64,000 nt of DNA, taken from contig CAWIKX010000040.1 in the NCBI GenBank assembly GCA_963836695.1, forward strand, positions 124,001 through 188,000, read 5' to 3'. Positions 36,046-45,214 of this stretch are shown here, one piece after another. The DNA comes from Roseiarcus sp963836695 (GTDB lineage Bacteria; Pseudomonadota; Alphaproteobacteria; Rhizobiales; Beijerinckiaceae). The notes under the pieces were generated by a model. It saw nothing but the letters and a program-made list of their open reading frames with translations, did not search any database and was not told the DNA's origin. Position numbers and translations under genes: made by a program. The number at the start of each line of letters is the position of its first letter. Within the stretch, counting starts at the first letter, position 1.

Positions 36046-36657
36046 CTAGCTCTGCGGACCGTCGCCTTTGGCCTTCTCATCCCCAGGCAGCGGCGGACCC
36101 TCCCAGGGGCTCAGGAAATCGAACTGGCGAAACTCCTGATTGAGCCGCACCGGATCGTAGCGCACGCGCTTTTCCGCATCGTCATAGCGCACCTCGACGA
36201 AGCCCGTCATAGGGAAGTCCTTGCGCAATGGGTGACCATCGAAGCCATAGTCGGTCAGGAGGCGCCGCAAATCCGGATGGCCCTCGAACGTCACGCCAAA
36301 TAGGTCGTAGATCTCGCGCTCGAACCAGTCGGCTCCAGGATAGACCACCGTAGCGCTCATGACGGCGGTATCCTCGTCAGTCTCGATCTTGACCCGGATC
36401 CGCCGGTTCAGCTTCGGCGAGAGCAGATGGTAGACGACGTCGAAGCGCTTTTCGCGCTGTGGAAAGTCGACGCCCGAAATATCGATGATTGAAACACATT
36501 GAGCCACCGGATCATCGCGGAGGAATTGGAGCGTCTCAATGATGCGCGCGCGATCGACAACTAGAGTGAGCTCGCCAAACGCGAAAACGGACTCCACCAC
36601 CGCGCCGCGAACCTCGGCGCCCAGTTTCGTCGCAATGGCCTGAAGCTGGTCGTCCAT
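36046..36657 (-). CDS. nuoC: NADH-quinone oxidoreductase subunit C
   Basis: NuoC (30-kDa subunit) is a peripheral-arm subunit that packs against NuoD and stabilises the quinone module. The 203-residue product has the family signature GADWFEREIYDLFGVTFEGHPDLRRL near residue 115 and DYGFDGHPLRKDFPMTGF following it. NuoC is separate from NuoD, as in most alphaproteobacteria and unlike E. coli, where the two are fused. It lies 34 bases downstream of nuoB and seven upstream of nuoD. Confidence 0.97.
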   Translation of the reverse strand: MDDQLQAIATKLGAEVRGAVVESVFAFGELTLVVDRARIIETLQFLRDDPVAQCVSIIDISGVDFPQREKRFDVVYHLLSPKLNRRIRVKIETDEDTAVMSATVVYPGADWFEREIYDLFGVTFEGHPDLRRLLTDYGFDGHPLRKDFPMTGFVEVRYDDAEKRVRYDPVRLNQEFRQFDFLSPWEGPPLPGDEKAKGDGPQS

Positions 36658-36691
36658 CCTCTAAGTCTCGCCTTCCTGCTCCCGCGGATCT

Positions 36692-37267
36692 TCAGCGTTC
36701 GATTGTGCCGGTTCGACGAATTTTCTTCTGCAACATCAATATGCCGTAGAGCAGCGCCTCCGCGGTGGGGGGACAACCTGGCACATAGATGTCAACGGGA
36801 ACGATGCGGTCGCACCCGCGAACCACCGAATAAGAATAGTGGTAGTAGCCGCCGCCGTTGGCGCACGAGCCCATCGAGATGACATAGCGCGGTTCTGGCA
36901 TCTGGTCATAGACCTTGCGGAGCGCCGGCGCCATCTTGTTCGTGAGGGTCCCCGCGACAATCATCACGTCGGACTGGCGCGGGCTTCCGCGCGGCGCAAA
37001 CCCAAAACGCTCAACGTCGTAGCGGGGCATCGACACCTGCATCATCTCGACCGCGCAGCAGGCAAGGCCGAAGGTCATCCACATCAATGAGCCAGTGCGC
37101 GCCCATTGGATGAGGTCGTCAGTCGTTGTGACAAGAAAGCCTTTATCCGCCAGCTGATCGCTGATCGAGCCGAAATACCGATCTTCTGGCCGGACCGATT
37201 TGCCAGTCAGCGGATCGAGAAGCTTGGTCGCGGCCTGTGTAACGGTTGGGCTGGCGGTCAATCCCAT
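36692..37267 (-). CDS. nuoB: NADH-quinone oxidoreductase subunit B
   Basis: NuoB (PSST) holds the terminal cluster N2 that reduces quinone. The 191-residue product starts MGLTASPTVTQ at 37267, inside the last codons of nuoA, with a GGGAG box seven bases upstream; a longer frame exists but lacks this support. Cluster residues are seen in FGLACCAVEMM (tandem Cys near residue 60), GSCANGGGYYHYSYSVVRGC (near 125) and YVPGCPPTAEALLYGI (near 160). Intact and of normal length. Confidence 0.97.
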   Translation of the reverse strand: MGLTASPTVTQAATKLLDPLTGKSVRPEDRYFGSISDQLADKGFLVTTTDDLIQWARTGSLMWMTFGLACCAVEMMQVSMPRYDVERFGFAPRGSPRQSDVMIVAGTLTNKMAPALRKVYDQMPEPRYVISMGSCANGGGYYHYSYSVVRGCDRIVPVDIYVPGCPPTAEALLYGILMLQKKIRRTGTIER

Positions 37268-37623
37268 TCCAGCGCTCCCTTGTTCCACTCGTAAACAAAT
37301 CCGACTGTCAGAACCGCCAGGAAGATCATCATCGACCAGAATCCCAATGCGCCCAGATCGTGGAATACGATCGCCCAGGGAAACAGGAACGCCACTTCAA
37401 GATCGAAAATGATGAAGAGAAGCGATACGAGGTAGAAGCGCGCGTCGAAGCGCATGCGGGCATCGTCAAAGGGAGGAAAGCCGCACTCGTAGGGCGAAAG
37501 CTTTTCGCTGTCAGGCGCGCGATAGGCGACGAGAAAAGGCGCAATCAATAGCGCGCCGCTTATGAGGGTGGCGATGATCACGAAGACGATCAGCGGCAAG
37601 TAGTCGGAAATAAGGCTCGGCAT
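37258..37623 (-). CDS. nuoA: NADH-quinone oxidoreductase subunit A
   Basis: NuoA (ND3-like) is a three-helix membrane subunit at the junction of the two arms of complex I. The 121-residue product starts MPSLISDYLPLIVFVI and has the conserved loop KLSPYECGFPPFDDARMRFDARFY (near residues 40-63) and FLFPWAIVF. It is the first gene of the leftward operon that continues through nuoN to the YcaQ gene. The leader contains a GAGCGAGG-type ribosome site before the ATG. I could not settle a promoter with confidence in the 120 bases upstream. Confidence 0.97.
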   Translation of the reverse strand: MPSLISDYLPLIVFVIIATLISGALLIAPFLVAYRAPDSEKLSPYECGFPPFDDARMRFDARFYLVSLLFIIFDLEVAFLFPWAIVFHDLGALGFWSMMIFLAVLTVGFVYEWNKGALEWD

Positions 37624-38719
37624 AGCCTCGCTCTTCAGATTATTAGTTGTGCGCTGCATTCGCGCGGGGGACGCCCGCTCGTAACGGGTATCGCAGTGCA
37701 ATCTAGCATGCAAGGCGAAAGGCTCAGCAACTCCACGCCTCGTCGTCCAAGTTCACCGCCTATCTAAAGGGGTCGGGGCGCGCTGAGCGGCGGAAAGTAA
37801 CCGATACGGAATTCGGTTCATGACATCGATCGGCGTTCCGAAAGCTGCGGAACCACAGTCGACATCGGGTACCTGAAATAGCAAAAATCCGTCGCTCCAC
37901 CTCTTCCCTCCAGCGTCACCCTAAGACCCAACTTAGATTGTGAACTTGGCCTCCAGGAGTAGTAATTATAACAACACCACCCGCTGTATCATTCGTAGAG
38001 ATGAAGCTACGCCGCGCCCTTGAGGCATGAGGGCCGCCGCGTGGTTGGGCGTGGTCCGAAACTCCACCTGGGAGGTACGAAACACCGACAATTTCTGTCG
38101 AGAGCTGGTAGCGCGTGGTTTGTCCGCTGCTTCCGGTTCTGTTCTTCTTGTGGGCCTGCGGCGAAGCTTCGGCGGCCTTCATCCACATGTCCATGAGGCG
38201 CTCCGCCGAACGGATTTAGCCGCCGCATCCGGGCGTCGTCGCTCGTCGTGAGCCTTCCTTTTCGTCATGGCGGCCGATGCGGCGCGGCCCGCGAAGGACG
38301 GCGTGCGAGCCGCCCGGGTAAACGTCCACGTTGACCCGCACTTTGACGAAATGGGGCCTCGTCGGACTTTCGGGACCGCCCGCTTGAGCGTGCGGTAGAA
38401 GACGCATTTCGTACGCTCCCTAAGCCGGATCCGCCTGCTGCGACAACCACCGATCGTTTTGCTGACGACAAAAGACCCACCAGTTTGGCTTGCACATCTC
38501 ATGCGAGGGACGCGACCCCGGTTCGGTCAAGGAGAACGACTCGGAAATGGCGCCGCAAGCTGTTGAAATTGCCCAAAATGGACTCGCCGATCCATCGGCG
38601 CCCAATCGCGGGAAAGGAGAATCGATCAGGCGAATTCCGTATGATTTCACGGGGTGCGGAACCCGCTACCCAAGTCCGATCAGACGAGCGCGCTCACCGA
38701 TTGAGGGCGCAAACAGAAA
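37624..38719. other. Gene-poor region upstream of nuoA, with a decayed reading frame
   Basis: About 1.1 kb between the complex I operon and tRNA-Asp. It must contain the nuoA promoter. On the minus strand a frame around 38150-38250 reads AERLMDMWMKAAEASPQAH, which looks protein-like, but it has no good start and its continuation to 37916 is not recognisable. Neighbouring frames (38216-38500) include VKVRVNVDVYPGGSHAVL, also without a full gene around it. I read this as the remains of one or two lost genes rather than functional coding sequence. Confidence 0.4.
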
Positions 38720-38796
<77 letters not shown>

Positions 38797-38899
38797 GCGG
38801 GAAGACGCCCGATAAGCCAGACGTGTTTCCAAGTCAAGGATCGCAAGCGGCGGCGAAATACGACTGAAGACCCGGCCCCTGCGCCAGCGCGGTTACCGA

Positions 38900-39529
38900 T
38901 CAGAATTGACTTGTCGCCAATGACCACCGTCGCATTTCATCTCGCGTCAGAACATGGACAGTGTCAGGAGGCAGCGATTCTGCCCTCATCACGAGGGCCG
39001 GGTCTACCCCCATTCGCCGTGCATAGCGCCCCAGCACGGCGACCATCGGTGGATCGGCGAAACTACGCTGCGCATGCGACCCGAAAAGTCCGCCCTCGCT
39101 TTCGACAATCGACATTCGATGCAGCCCGACTTCGCTACCAGGGGGCGCGACCCGGCGCACCGCGCCCATCAGCGCGTACACGCACGCCGACAGGCATTCT
39201 CCAACGTACGGTCCCGGATCGCCGTCAGGATCGAACCGCCCAACAACGCCAGCGATACGCAGCCCGCGGAGAATATGGCCGAAGACCATTGAAGCGACGA
39301 CGTTGCCGCCGCGAGAGTTGAAAAAAACGATGCGGCGCAACCTCGAGTTTGAGCCGCCAGACTTGAGAAAATTCACGAAGACCTGTGGCGTCTGCGCCTC
39401 GATCACACCGTCGGCAACAATGACATCGGGACAATGTCGGCCGCATTCGTGGGATGCAAGGGGCGCGACGTGGAAACTCATTGCCCGGCCATGATCTTGA
39501 GCCGCGGCCGGCGCAACTGCGGCTCCCAT
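38900..39529 (-). CDS. Periplasmic ClpP/crotonase-like protein (COG3904-like)
   Basis: The mature part resembles predicted periplasmic proteins with a ClpP/crotonase-type fold: RRIVFFNSRGGNVVASMVFG (near residue 60, similar to the oxyanion region LNSPGG) and VGECLSACVYALMGAVRRVAPPGSEVGLHRM, where ECLSAC sits at the place of the catalytic Ser. Activity is unproven. The only ATG that suits is 39529, giving 209 residues and a truncated leader AAVAPAAAQ. The frame stays open upstream through a good hydrophobic stretch (LILSILAAAFTFMG) right up to and into tRNA-Val, so the true start is uncertain; an unusual start codon or a transcript shared with the tRNA is possible. Confidence 0.7.
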   Translation of the reverse strand: MGAAVAPAAAQDHGRAMSFHVAPLASHECGRHCPDVIVADGVIEAQTPQVFVNFLKSGGSNSRLRRIVFFNSRGGNVVASMVFGHILRGLRIAGVVGRFDPDGDPGPYVGECLSACVYALMGAVRRVAPPGSEVGLHRMSIVESEGGLFGSHAQRSFADPPMVAVLGRYARRMGVDPALVMRAESLPPDTVHVLTRDEMRRWSLATSQF

Positions 39530-39576
39530 GAAGGTGAACGCCGCGGCGAGGATAGACAGAATCAGCGACCTGAAGC

Positions 39577-39652
39577 TGGTGGGCGGTGACGGGCTCGAAC
39601 CGCCGACCCTCTCGGTGTAAACGAGATGCTCTGCCAACTGAGCTAACCGCCC
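39577..39652 (-). tRNA. tRNA-Val (TAC)
   Basis: The minus strand gives a complete cloverleaf. The acceptor stem is GGGCGGT with ACCGCCC, the D arm is AGCTCAGTTGGCAGAGC, the anticodon stem-loop CTCGTTTACACCGAG shows anticodon TAC, and the T arm is GGCGGTTCGAGCCCGTC. The discriminator is A and CCA is encoded. Length is 76 nt. The signal-peptide frame of the downstream gene begins directly after its 3' end. Confidence 0.97.
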
Positions 39653-39798
39653 TTGCCGCCGCCGGTCGCTTCGTCCGGCGGCTCAAGATAACAGGCTAGC
39701 GGTACGCTCGCCAGCACCAGCAGACTCTAACAGTGAAAGGCGGACGGACAGACGATCACGCTGCCGAACGACCTTGCGCAGACCGCAGCGTATTAAAA

Positions 39799-40089
39799 CT
39801 ATTTCTTGGCCGACTTCTTATTGAGGCTCGCCTTCAGAGCCGCGCCGGGCTTGAAGCGTGCATTTCTCGATGCCGCAATTTTAATTTCTTTACCGGTCGC
39901 AGGATTACGCCCCTTTCCGGCGGCGCGCTCCCTTACAGAGAAGGTGCCAAATCCGACGAGCCGGACTTCTTCGCCTTTCCTAAGGGTATCCACGATGCCT
40001 TCCAGGACGGCCTCGAGCGCGGCCGCGGCGGAAACTTTAGTCAACTCCGCTTCCGTCGCGATATGATCAACGAGCTCAAGCTTATTCAT
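39799..40089 (-). CDS. hupB: HU family DNA-binding protein
   Basis: HU is a small dimeric nucleoid protein that bends DNA. The 96-residue product begins MNKLELVDHIATEAELTK and has the typical core VRLVGFGTFSVRERAAGKGRNPATGKEI with the DNA-binding arm (residues about 50-75) and the Pro that intercalates in RNPATG. A short Lys/Ala tail (LNKKSAKK) closes it. It lies downstream of lon, the usual alphaproteobacterial neighbourhood, but a strong hairpin at 40347-40372 lies between them, so it probably has its own promoter in the 340-base gap. Confidence 0.96.
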   Translation of the reverse strand: MNKLELVDHIATEAELTKVSAAAALEAVLEGIVDTLRKGEEVRLVGFGTFSVRERAAGKGRNPATGKEIKIAASRNARFKPGAALKASLNKKSAKK

Positions 40090-40346
40090 TATCGCCTCTC
40101 CGTTCTACTGCGGCGCTCTGTTGCTCGGCGCCAGTTCCAAGTCCGGCGCCGTCAACGTCGCCGTGAGCGGCGGCGCTTCGCCGAGGCCGCACGCTCATAC
40201 CCGTCCGTCCCCCTCGAAGGCGCTCATCGCCGCCCAAGCGAATCGACAGCAGAGTTCGATCCATAGCTCGCCGTTTCATGGAAAGAACGCAAGCGTTCGT
40301 CGGGACCAACGACAAAAAAAGAGCCTAAAACTGGCCCCAGCGCGAA

Positions 40347-40372
40347 GAAAGCCGCGAAAATTCGCGGCTTTC
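40347..40372 (-). terminator. Terminator-like hairpin after lon
   Basis: GAAAGCCGCGAA (40347-40358) and TTCGCGGCTTTC (40361-40372) pair perfectly over 12 bases around a two-base loop. On the lon strand the stem is followed by TTCTTCGCG and, 25 bases on, by a run of seven T. It lies 65 bases beyond the lon stop, before hupB, and is a good candidate for a factor-independent terminator or an attenuating hairpin. Confidence 0.65.
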
Positions 40373-40436
40373 ATGCGGCGGTGCGGTTCGCAGCACGAGG
40401 GACGCAGGCTCCCCGTGTGACGTAATCAGTGCGCGA

Positions 40437-42845
40437 CTAGACCCGGGCCGTCCTCTTCGGGCGCCCCGCGGGCGGTGCCGCAGCGACGTCCTCCTCCCAG
40501 ACGATCGGGGCCGGCCGACGCACAAGCGCATGCGTGAGCACCTCGTCCATCCGGGAAACGGGCACGATTTCGAGGCCATTCTTCACCGAGCTTGGAATCT
40601 CGGCCAAGTCTTTGACGTTGTCCTCCGGTATGAGCACTTTCTTGATTCCGCCCCTGAGTGCGGCCAAAAGCTTCTCTTTGAGCCCTCCGATAGGAAGGAC
40701 GCGACCGCGGAGTGTGATCTCGCCCGTCATGGCGATGTCGCGCCGCACCGGAACGCCGGTCAGGATGGAGACGATGACGGTCGCCATGCCAACGCCAGCC
40801 GAAGGCCCGTCCTTGGGGGTTGCGCCCTCCGGAACGTGCACATGGATGTCGCGCCTGTCAAACAATGGTGGTTCAATCCCGAAATCGACCGCGCGCGAAC
40901 GCACGTACGACGCTGCGGCCGAAATCGATTCCTTCATTACGTCCTTGAGGTTCCCTGTGACCGTCATACGGCCTTTACCCGGCATCATGACCCCTTCGAT
41001 CGTCAGCAATTCGCCGCCGACCTCCGTCCACGCCAACCCGGTTACGAGTCCGACCTGATCGTCAGCTTCGATCTCGCCGTAGCGAAACTTTGGCGGACCA
41101 AGGAACTCGCCGACATTGTCGCCATTAACAACGATCGCCTTGCTCTTGTGCGTCAGGATCTCCTTGACCGCTTTGCGCGCAAGATTGGAAATCTCGCGCT
41201 CGAGGTTACGCACACCGGCTTCACGCGTGTAGCGCCGAATAAGCTCCGTGACAGCGCTGTCCGCGACAACCCACTCCTTGGCGTCAAGTCCGTGCTTGCT
41301 CGTCGAATGGGGCAAAAGATGCCGCTTAGCGATCTCCAGCTTCTCGTCCTCGGTGTAGCCGGCGATGCGAATGATCTCCATCCGATCCATGAGGGCCGGC
41401 GGGATGTTGAGGGTGTTGGCGGTTGTCACGAACATGACGCCAGACAGATCATAGTCGACTTCGAGATAGTGGTCGTTGAACGTCGAGTTCTGTTCGGGAT
41501 CGAGCACCTCGAGTAGGGCCGATGATGGATCGCCACGGAAATCCATGCCCATCTTGTCGATCTCGTCGAGCAGAAAGAGCGGATTCGACGTCTTGGCCTT
41601 GCGCATCGATTGGATGACCTTGCCTGGCATCGAGCCAATGTAGGTCCGCCGATGGCCGCGAATTTCCGCTTCGTCGCGCACGCCGCCGAGTGACATGCGA
41701 ACAAATTCGCGGCCCGTCGCTTTCGCGATAGACTTGCCCAGCGACGTCTTGCCGACGCCCGGCGGCCCCACGAGACATAAGATCGGCCCAGTCAGCTTAT
41801 TGGCGCGCTGCTGAACGGCGAGGTATTCGACAATCCGTTCTTTCACTTTGTCCAGGCCGAAATGATCGGCGTCGAGAATTGTTTGCGCAGTCGGCAGGTC
41901 CTTCTTAATTTTCGACCGCTTCTGCCACGGGATGGACAACAACCAATCGAGATAGTTGCGCACGACCGTGGCTTCAGCCGACATTGGCGACATCTGCCTG
42001 AGCTTCTTGACCTCGCCCAGGGCCTTCTCGCGCGCCTCCTTTGTGAGTCTCGTCGACTTGATCCGCTCCTCGAGCTCGGACATCTCGTCCTTGCCCTCCT
42101 CGTCGCCAAGCTCCTTTTGGATCGCCTTCATCTGCTCGTTGAGATAGTACTCTCGCTGCGTCTTCTCCATTTGTCGCTTGACGCGCGTACGGATGCGCTT
42201 CTCGACCTGGAGCACCGAAATCTCGCTCTCCATCAGCGCAAGGCACTTCTCGAACCGCTTTGCAATAGACCGCATCTCTAAGATAGCCTGCTTGTCGGAG
42301 AGCTTAACCGCGAGATGGGAAGCGATGGTGTCGGCGAGCTTGCTGTAGTCGTCGATCTGGTTGACCGCGGTTACGACCTCGGGCGAAATCTTCTTGTTGA
42401 GCTTCACGTAGCTCTCAAACTCGGATACGACCGAGCGCGACAGCGCCTCACCCTCGATTTTTTCGATCGGCTCGTCAGCGATCGCCAGGGCCTCGGCCTG
42501 AAAATAGCCTTCGCCCGATATGAACCGCGTCACCTGCGCGCGCGTCGAGCCTTCGACGAGCACTTTGACCGTGCCATCGGGCAGCTTGAGTAACTGCAGA
42601 ACGCTTGCCAATGTGCCGGCAAAGAAAATGGCCTCAGGCGACGGATCATCGTCGGCCGCGTTCTTTTGGGTCGCAAGCAGGATCGGCTTGTCCGACTTCA
42701 TGACCTCTTCAAGCGCACGAATTGACTTCTCGCGCCCAACAAACAAAGGGACGATCATGTGCGGGAACACGACGATGTCGCGCAAAGGGAGGACGGGATA
42801 GACGTCGAGCGTCCCGGGGACGATAGACTTGTGCTGACTGGTCAT
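40437..42845 (-). CDS. lon: ATP-dependent protease Lon
   Basis: Lon degrades damaged and regulatory proteins in the cytoplasm. The 802-residue product has the N-terminal substrate domain (VYPVLPLRDIVVFPHMIVPL at residues 15-34), a coiled helical region, the AAA+ module with Walker A GPPGVGKTSLGKSIA near 357 and FLLDEIDKMG near 420, and the C-terminal Ser-Lys protease domain with PEGATPKDGPSAGVGMAT (catalytic Ser near 680) and IGGLKEKLLAALRGGIKKVL (catalytic Lys). It lies between clpX and hupB. A short hairpin occurs in its leader. Intact. Confidence 0.98.
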   Translation of the reverse strand: MTSQHKSIVPGTLDVYPVLPLRDIVVFPHMIVPLFVGREKSIRALEEVMKSDKPILLATQKNAADDDPSPEAIFFAGTLASVLQLLKLPDGTVKVLVEGSTRAQVTRFISGEGYFQAEALAIADEPIEKIEGEALSRSVVSEFESYVKLNKKISPEVVTAVNQIDDYSKLADTIASHLAVKLSDKQAILEMRSIAKRFEKCLALMESEISVLQVEKRIRTRVKRQMEKTQREYYLNEQMKAIQKELGDEEGKDEMSELEERIKSTRLTKEAREKALGEVKKLRQMSPMSAEATVVRNYLDWLLSIPWQKRSKIKKDLPTAQTILDADHFGLDKVKERIVEYLAVQQRANKLTGPILCLVGPPGVGKTSLGKSIAKATGREFVRMSLGGVRDEAEIRGHRRTYIGSMPGKVIQSMRKAKTSNPLFLLDEIDKMGMDFRGDPSSALLEVLDPEQNSTFNDHYLEVDYDLSGVMFVTTANTLNIPPALMDRMEIIRIAGYTEDEKLEIAKRHLLPHSTSKHGLDAKEWVVADSAVTELIRRYTREAGVRNLEREISNLARKAVKEILTHKSKAIVVNGDNVGEFLGPPKFRYGEIEADDQVGLVTGLAWTEVGGELLTIEGVMMPGKGRMTVTGNLKDVMKESISAAASYVRSRAVDFGIEPPLFDRRDIHVHVPEGATPKDGPSAGVGMATVIVSILTGVPVRRDIAMTGEITLRGRVLPIGGLKEKLLAALRGGIKKVLIPEDNVKDLAEIPSSVKNGLEIVPVSRMDEVLTHALVRRPAPIVWEEDVAAAPPAGRPKRTARV

Positions 42846-42864
42846 GGCTATCCTGAACTTCGCC

Positions 42865-42886
42865 GAGCGGACTTTCCCATCCGCTC
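42865..42886 (-). promoter_or_regulatory. Hairpin in the lon leader
   Basis: GAGCGGA (42865-42871) and TCCGCTC (42880-42886) pair over seven bases with an eight-base loop, 20 to 41 bases upstream of the lon ATG on the lon transcript. It could influence ribosome access or be an operator. No sigma-32 promoter could be read with confidence further upstream. The evidence is only the stem itself. Confidence 0.3.
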
Positions 42887-43075
42887 GCCATTCTTTGAGT
42901 TTTTAAAGACCTTCGAGAAAACCCACCCCCAAAGAATTGGAGGCGCACTTTCACGAGACGACGCTCACGCGCACAGCTTTCGCGGTCGAACAGCAGGGAG
43001 AAACCGATAACCCCCACGGACAAATGGGTCCGTGCTACTGAACTTTCAAGCGGCCCGTCAAACCGAGAGCCCGAA

Positions 43076-44329
43076 TCAGCTCACGCGCTCGGCACGCTCA
43101 GCGTAAATGTACAGCGGGCGAGCTTTGCCTTCGACGACCTCAGGACCGATGACAACTTGTTCGACGCCGTCGAGGCCAGGTAGCTCAAACATCGTGTCAA
43201 GCAAGATGCTTTCCATGATCGAACGGAGGCCACGGGCTCCGGTCCGCCGCTCGATAGCCTTCTTGGCGACCACTCCCAGCGCCTCTTCCTGAATCGTGAG
43301 GTCGGTGTTCTCCATCTCGAACAGGCGCTGGTATTGTTTGACCAGGGCGTTCTTTGGCTCGGTCAGGATCTTCTTCAGGGCATCCTCGTCAAGATCCTCA
43401 AGGGTCGCGATGACTGGTAACCGCCCGACGAATTCGGGAATCAGCCCGAATTTCAATAGATCCTCCGGCTCGACCTCGCGGAACACTTCGCCGGTGCGTC
43501 GGTCGTCGGGCGACTGGACCTTGGCGGAAAACCCAATCGAAGTGCCCTTGCCGCGCGCCGAGATGATGCGCTCTAGACCTGAAAAAGCGCCACCGCAAAT
43601 GAACAGGATATTGGTCGTGTCCACCTGCAGGAATTCCTGCTGGGGATGCTTGCGGCCGCCCTGCGGGGGGACGCTCGCGATCGTACCCTCCATGATCTTA
43701 AGCAGCGCTTGCTGCACGCCTTCGCCTGACACATCACGCGTAATGGATGGATTGTCGGACTTGCGACTGATCTTGTCGATCTCGTCGATGTAGACAATAC
43801 CGCGCTGCGCCCGCTCGACGTTGTAGTCGGAAGCCTGCAACAGTTTTAGAATAATGTTCTCGACGTCCTCCCCGACATAGCCGGCTTCGGTCAAAGTTGT
43901 GGCGTCAGCCATCGTGAACGGCACATCAAGGATTCGTGCAAGAGTTTGTGCGAGCAGCGTCTTGCCCGAACCCGTTGGGCCGATTAGCAAAATGTTCGAC
44001 TTCGCCAGTTCGACGTCGCCATGCTTAGTGGCGTGATTAAGCCGTTTATAGTGATTGTGGACCGCGACCGATAGAACCCGCTTGGCTTGGGGCTGGCCGA
44101 TCACATAGTCATCAAGAACCTTGCATATCTCTCGAGGGGTGGGAATGCCGTCCTTGCTTTTGACAAGCGCGGTCTTGCTCTCCTCCCGGATTATGTCCAT
44201 GCATAATTCCACGCATTCATCGCAGATGAAGACAGTCGGACCGGCGATGAGTTTGCGAACTTCATGCTGGCTCTTGCCGCAGAAAGAGCAATAAAGCGTA
44301 TTTTTGGCGTCGCCTTCGGCCTTGGCCAT
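43076..44329 (-). CDS. clpX: ClpXP protease ATPase subunit ClpX
   Basis: ClpX unfolds tagged proteins and feeds them to ClpP. The 417-residue product has the N-terminal zinc-binding domain with the four Cys in CSFCGKSQHEV and FICDECVELC, Walker A LIGPTGSGKTLLAQTLA near residue 115, Walker B GIVYIDEIDKI near 180, and sensor motifs near 300-370 (RRTGARGLRSIMESIL). It lies downstream of clpP with a 249-base gap, so the two may be expressed from separate or nested promoters. Length is normal and the frame is clean. Confidence 0.98.
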   Translation of the reverse strand: MAKAEGDAKNTLYCSFCGKSQHEVRKLIAGPTVFICDECVELCMDIIREESKTALVKSKDGIPTPREICKVLDDYVIGQPQAKRVLSVAVHNHYKRLNHATKHGDVELAKSNILLIGPTGSGKTLLAQTLARILDVPFTMADATTLTEAGYVGEDVENIILKLLQASDYNVERAQRGIVYIDEIDKISRKSDNPSITRDVSGEGVQQALLKIMEGTIASVPPQGGRKHPQQEFLQVDTTNILFICGGAFSGLERIISARGKGTSIGFSAKVQSPDDRRTGEVFREVEPEDLLKFGLIPEFVGRLPVIATLEDLDEDALKKILTEPKNALVKQYQRLFEMENTDLTIQEEALGVVAKKAIERRTGARGLRSIMESILLDTMFELPGLDGVEQVVIGPEVVEGKARPLYIYAERAERVS

Positions 44330-44578
44330 CGCTTTTCTCCATTTAGGCCGCTCCCACCGAAGCGAGTCGTCAAACGCCTGACCAGCAGCCTAACCAAACC
44401 ACCCTAACGAAACGTAGCCGTCGGGCCTGCCTCGTGTTTACCTTCAGTCGCAAGTCGTGGGCCAGACCGGAACGGGACAACAACCACCAAATTGCACGCA
44501 AAATCAAGGCCGCGTCGCAAAATTCCTCACGGCCGAGCGCCAAGGCCGAAAAAACCAATGGCGCTGCGGCCACGCGGG

Positions 44579-45214
44579 CTACGTCTTAGCCTCTTCCAAC
44601 TCGACTGCGCGCTTGACGGTTACCTCATCGACGATCCCGAAGGCCTTCGCCTCCTCGGCCGACATGAAGTGATCCCGATCGAGCGTTCTTTCAATGGCTT
44701 CGTAAGACTGACCGGTATGATGTACATATATCTCGTTAAGTCGCCGTTTCACCTTAAGAATATCCTCCGCGTGCCGCTGGATATCCGATGCCTGGCCCTG
44801 AAAGCCGCCCGACGGCTGGTGGACCATAATTCGGGAGTTAGGCAAGGCAAAGCGAGAACCCTTCTCGCCGGCGGCAAGTAGAAGCGAGCCCATCGATGCT
44901 GCTTGCCCGATACACATCGTTGTCACTTTGGGCCTGATAAACTGCATCGTGTCGTAGATTGATAGTCCCGCCGTCACCACTCCACCCGGGGAGTTTACGT
45001 AGAGGGCGATTTCCTTCTTCGGATTATCTGCTTCAAGAAAGAGCAGTTGGGCGACCACCAGCGAAGCCGAAATGTCGTCTACGGGACCGACCATGAAAAT
45101 GATGCGTTCACGCAACAGCCGTGAGAATATATCAAAGGAACGCTCACCTCTCGCCGATTGTTCGATAACAATCGGCACGAGGTTGTTGGTGTAGAAATCG
45201 ACGGGATCGCGCAT
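44579..45214 (-). CDS. clpP: ATP-dependent Clp protease proteolytic subunit ClpP
   Basis: ClpP is the barrel-shaped serine peptidase of the ClpXP and ClpAP systems. The 211-residue product begins MRDPVDFYTNNLVPIVIEQ at ATG 45214; a longer frame runs 120 bases upstream but has no family similarity. The catalytic Ser lies in CIGQAASMGSLLLAAG, the His in RIMVHQPSGGFQGQASDI, and the Asp in LDRDHFMSAEEAKAFGIVDEV. It sits between tig and clpX, a conserved bacterial gene order. Confidence 0.97.
   Translation of the reverse strand: MRDPVDFYTNNLVPIVIEQSARGERSFDIFSRLLRERIIFMVGPVDDISASLVVAQLLFLEADNPKKEIALYVNSPGGVVTAGLSIYDTMQFIRPKVTTMCIGQAASMGSLLLAAGEKGSRFALPNSRIMVHQPSGGFQGQASDIQRHAEDILKVKRRLNEIYVHHTGQSYEAIERTLDRDHFMSAEEAKAFGIVDEVTVKRAVELEEAKT

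Noticed and set aside
39530..39637. Start of the periplasmic protein inside tRNA-Val
   Set aside because: A TTG start within a functional tRNA is unlikely; the feature was set at the first ATG and the problem reported as a finding.
39658..39682. GCCGCCGG/CCGGCGGC hairpin between hupB and tRNA-Val as terminator
   Set aside because: The stem pairs over eight bases but no T-run follows, and such GC palindromes arise easily here.
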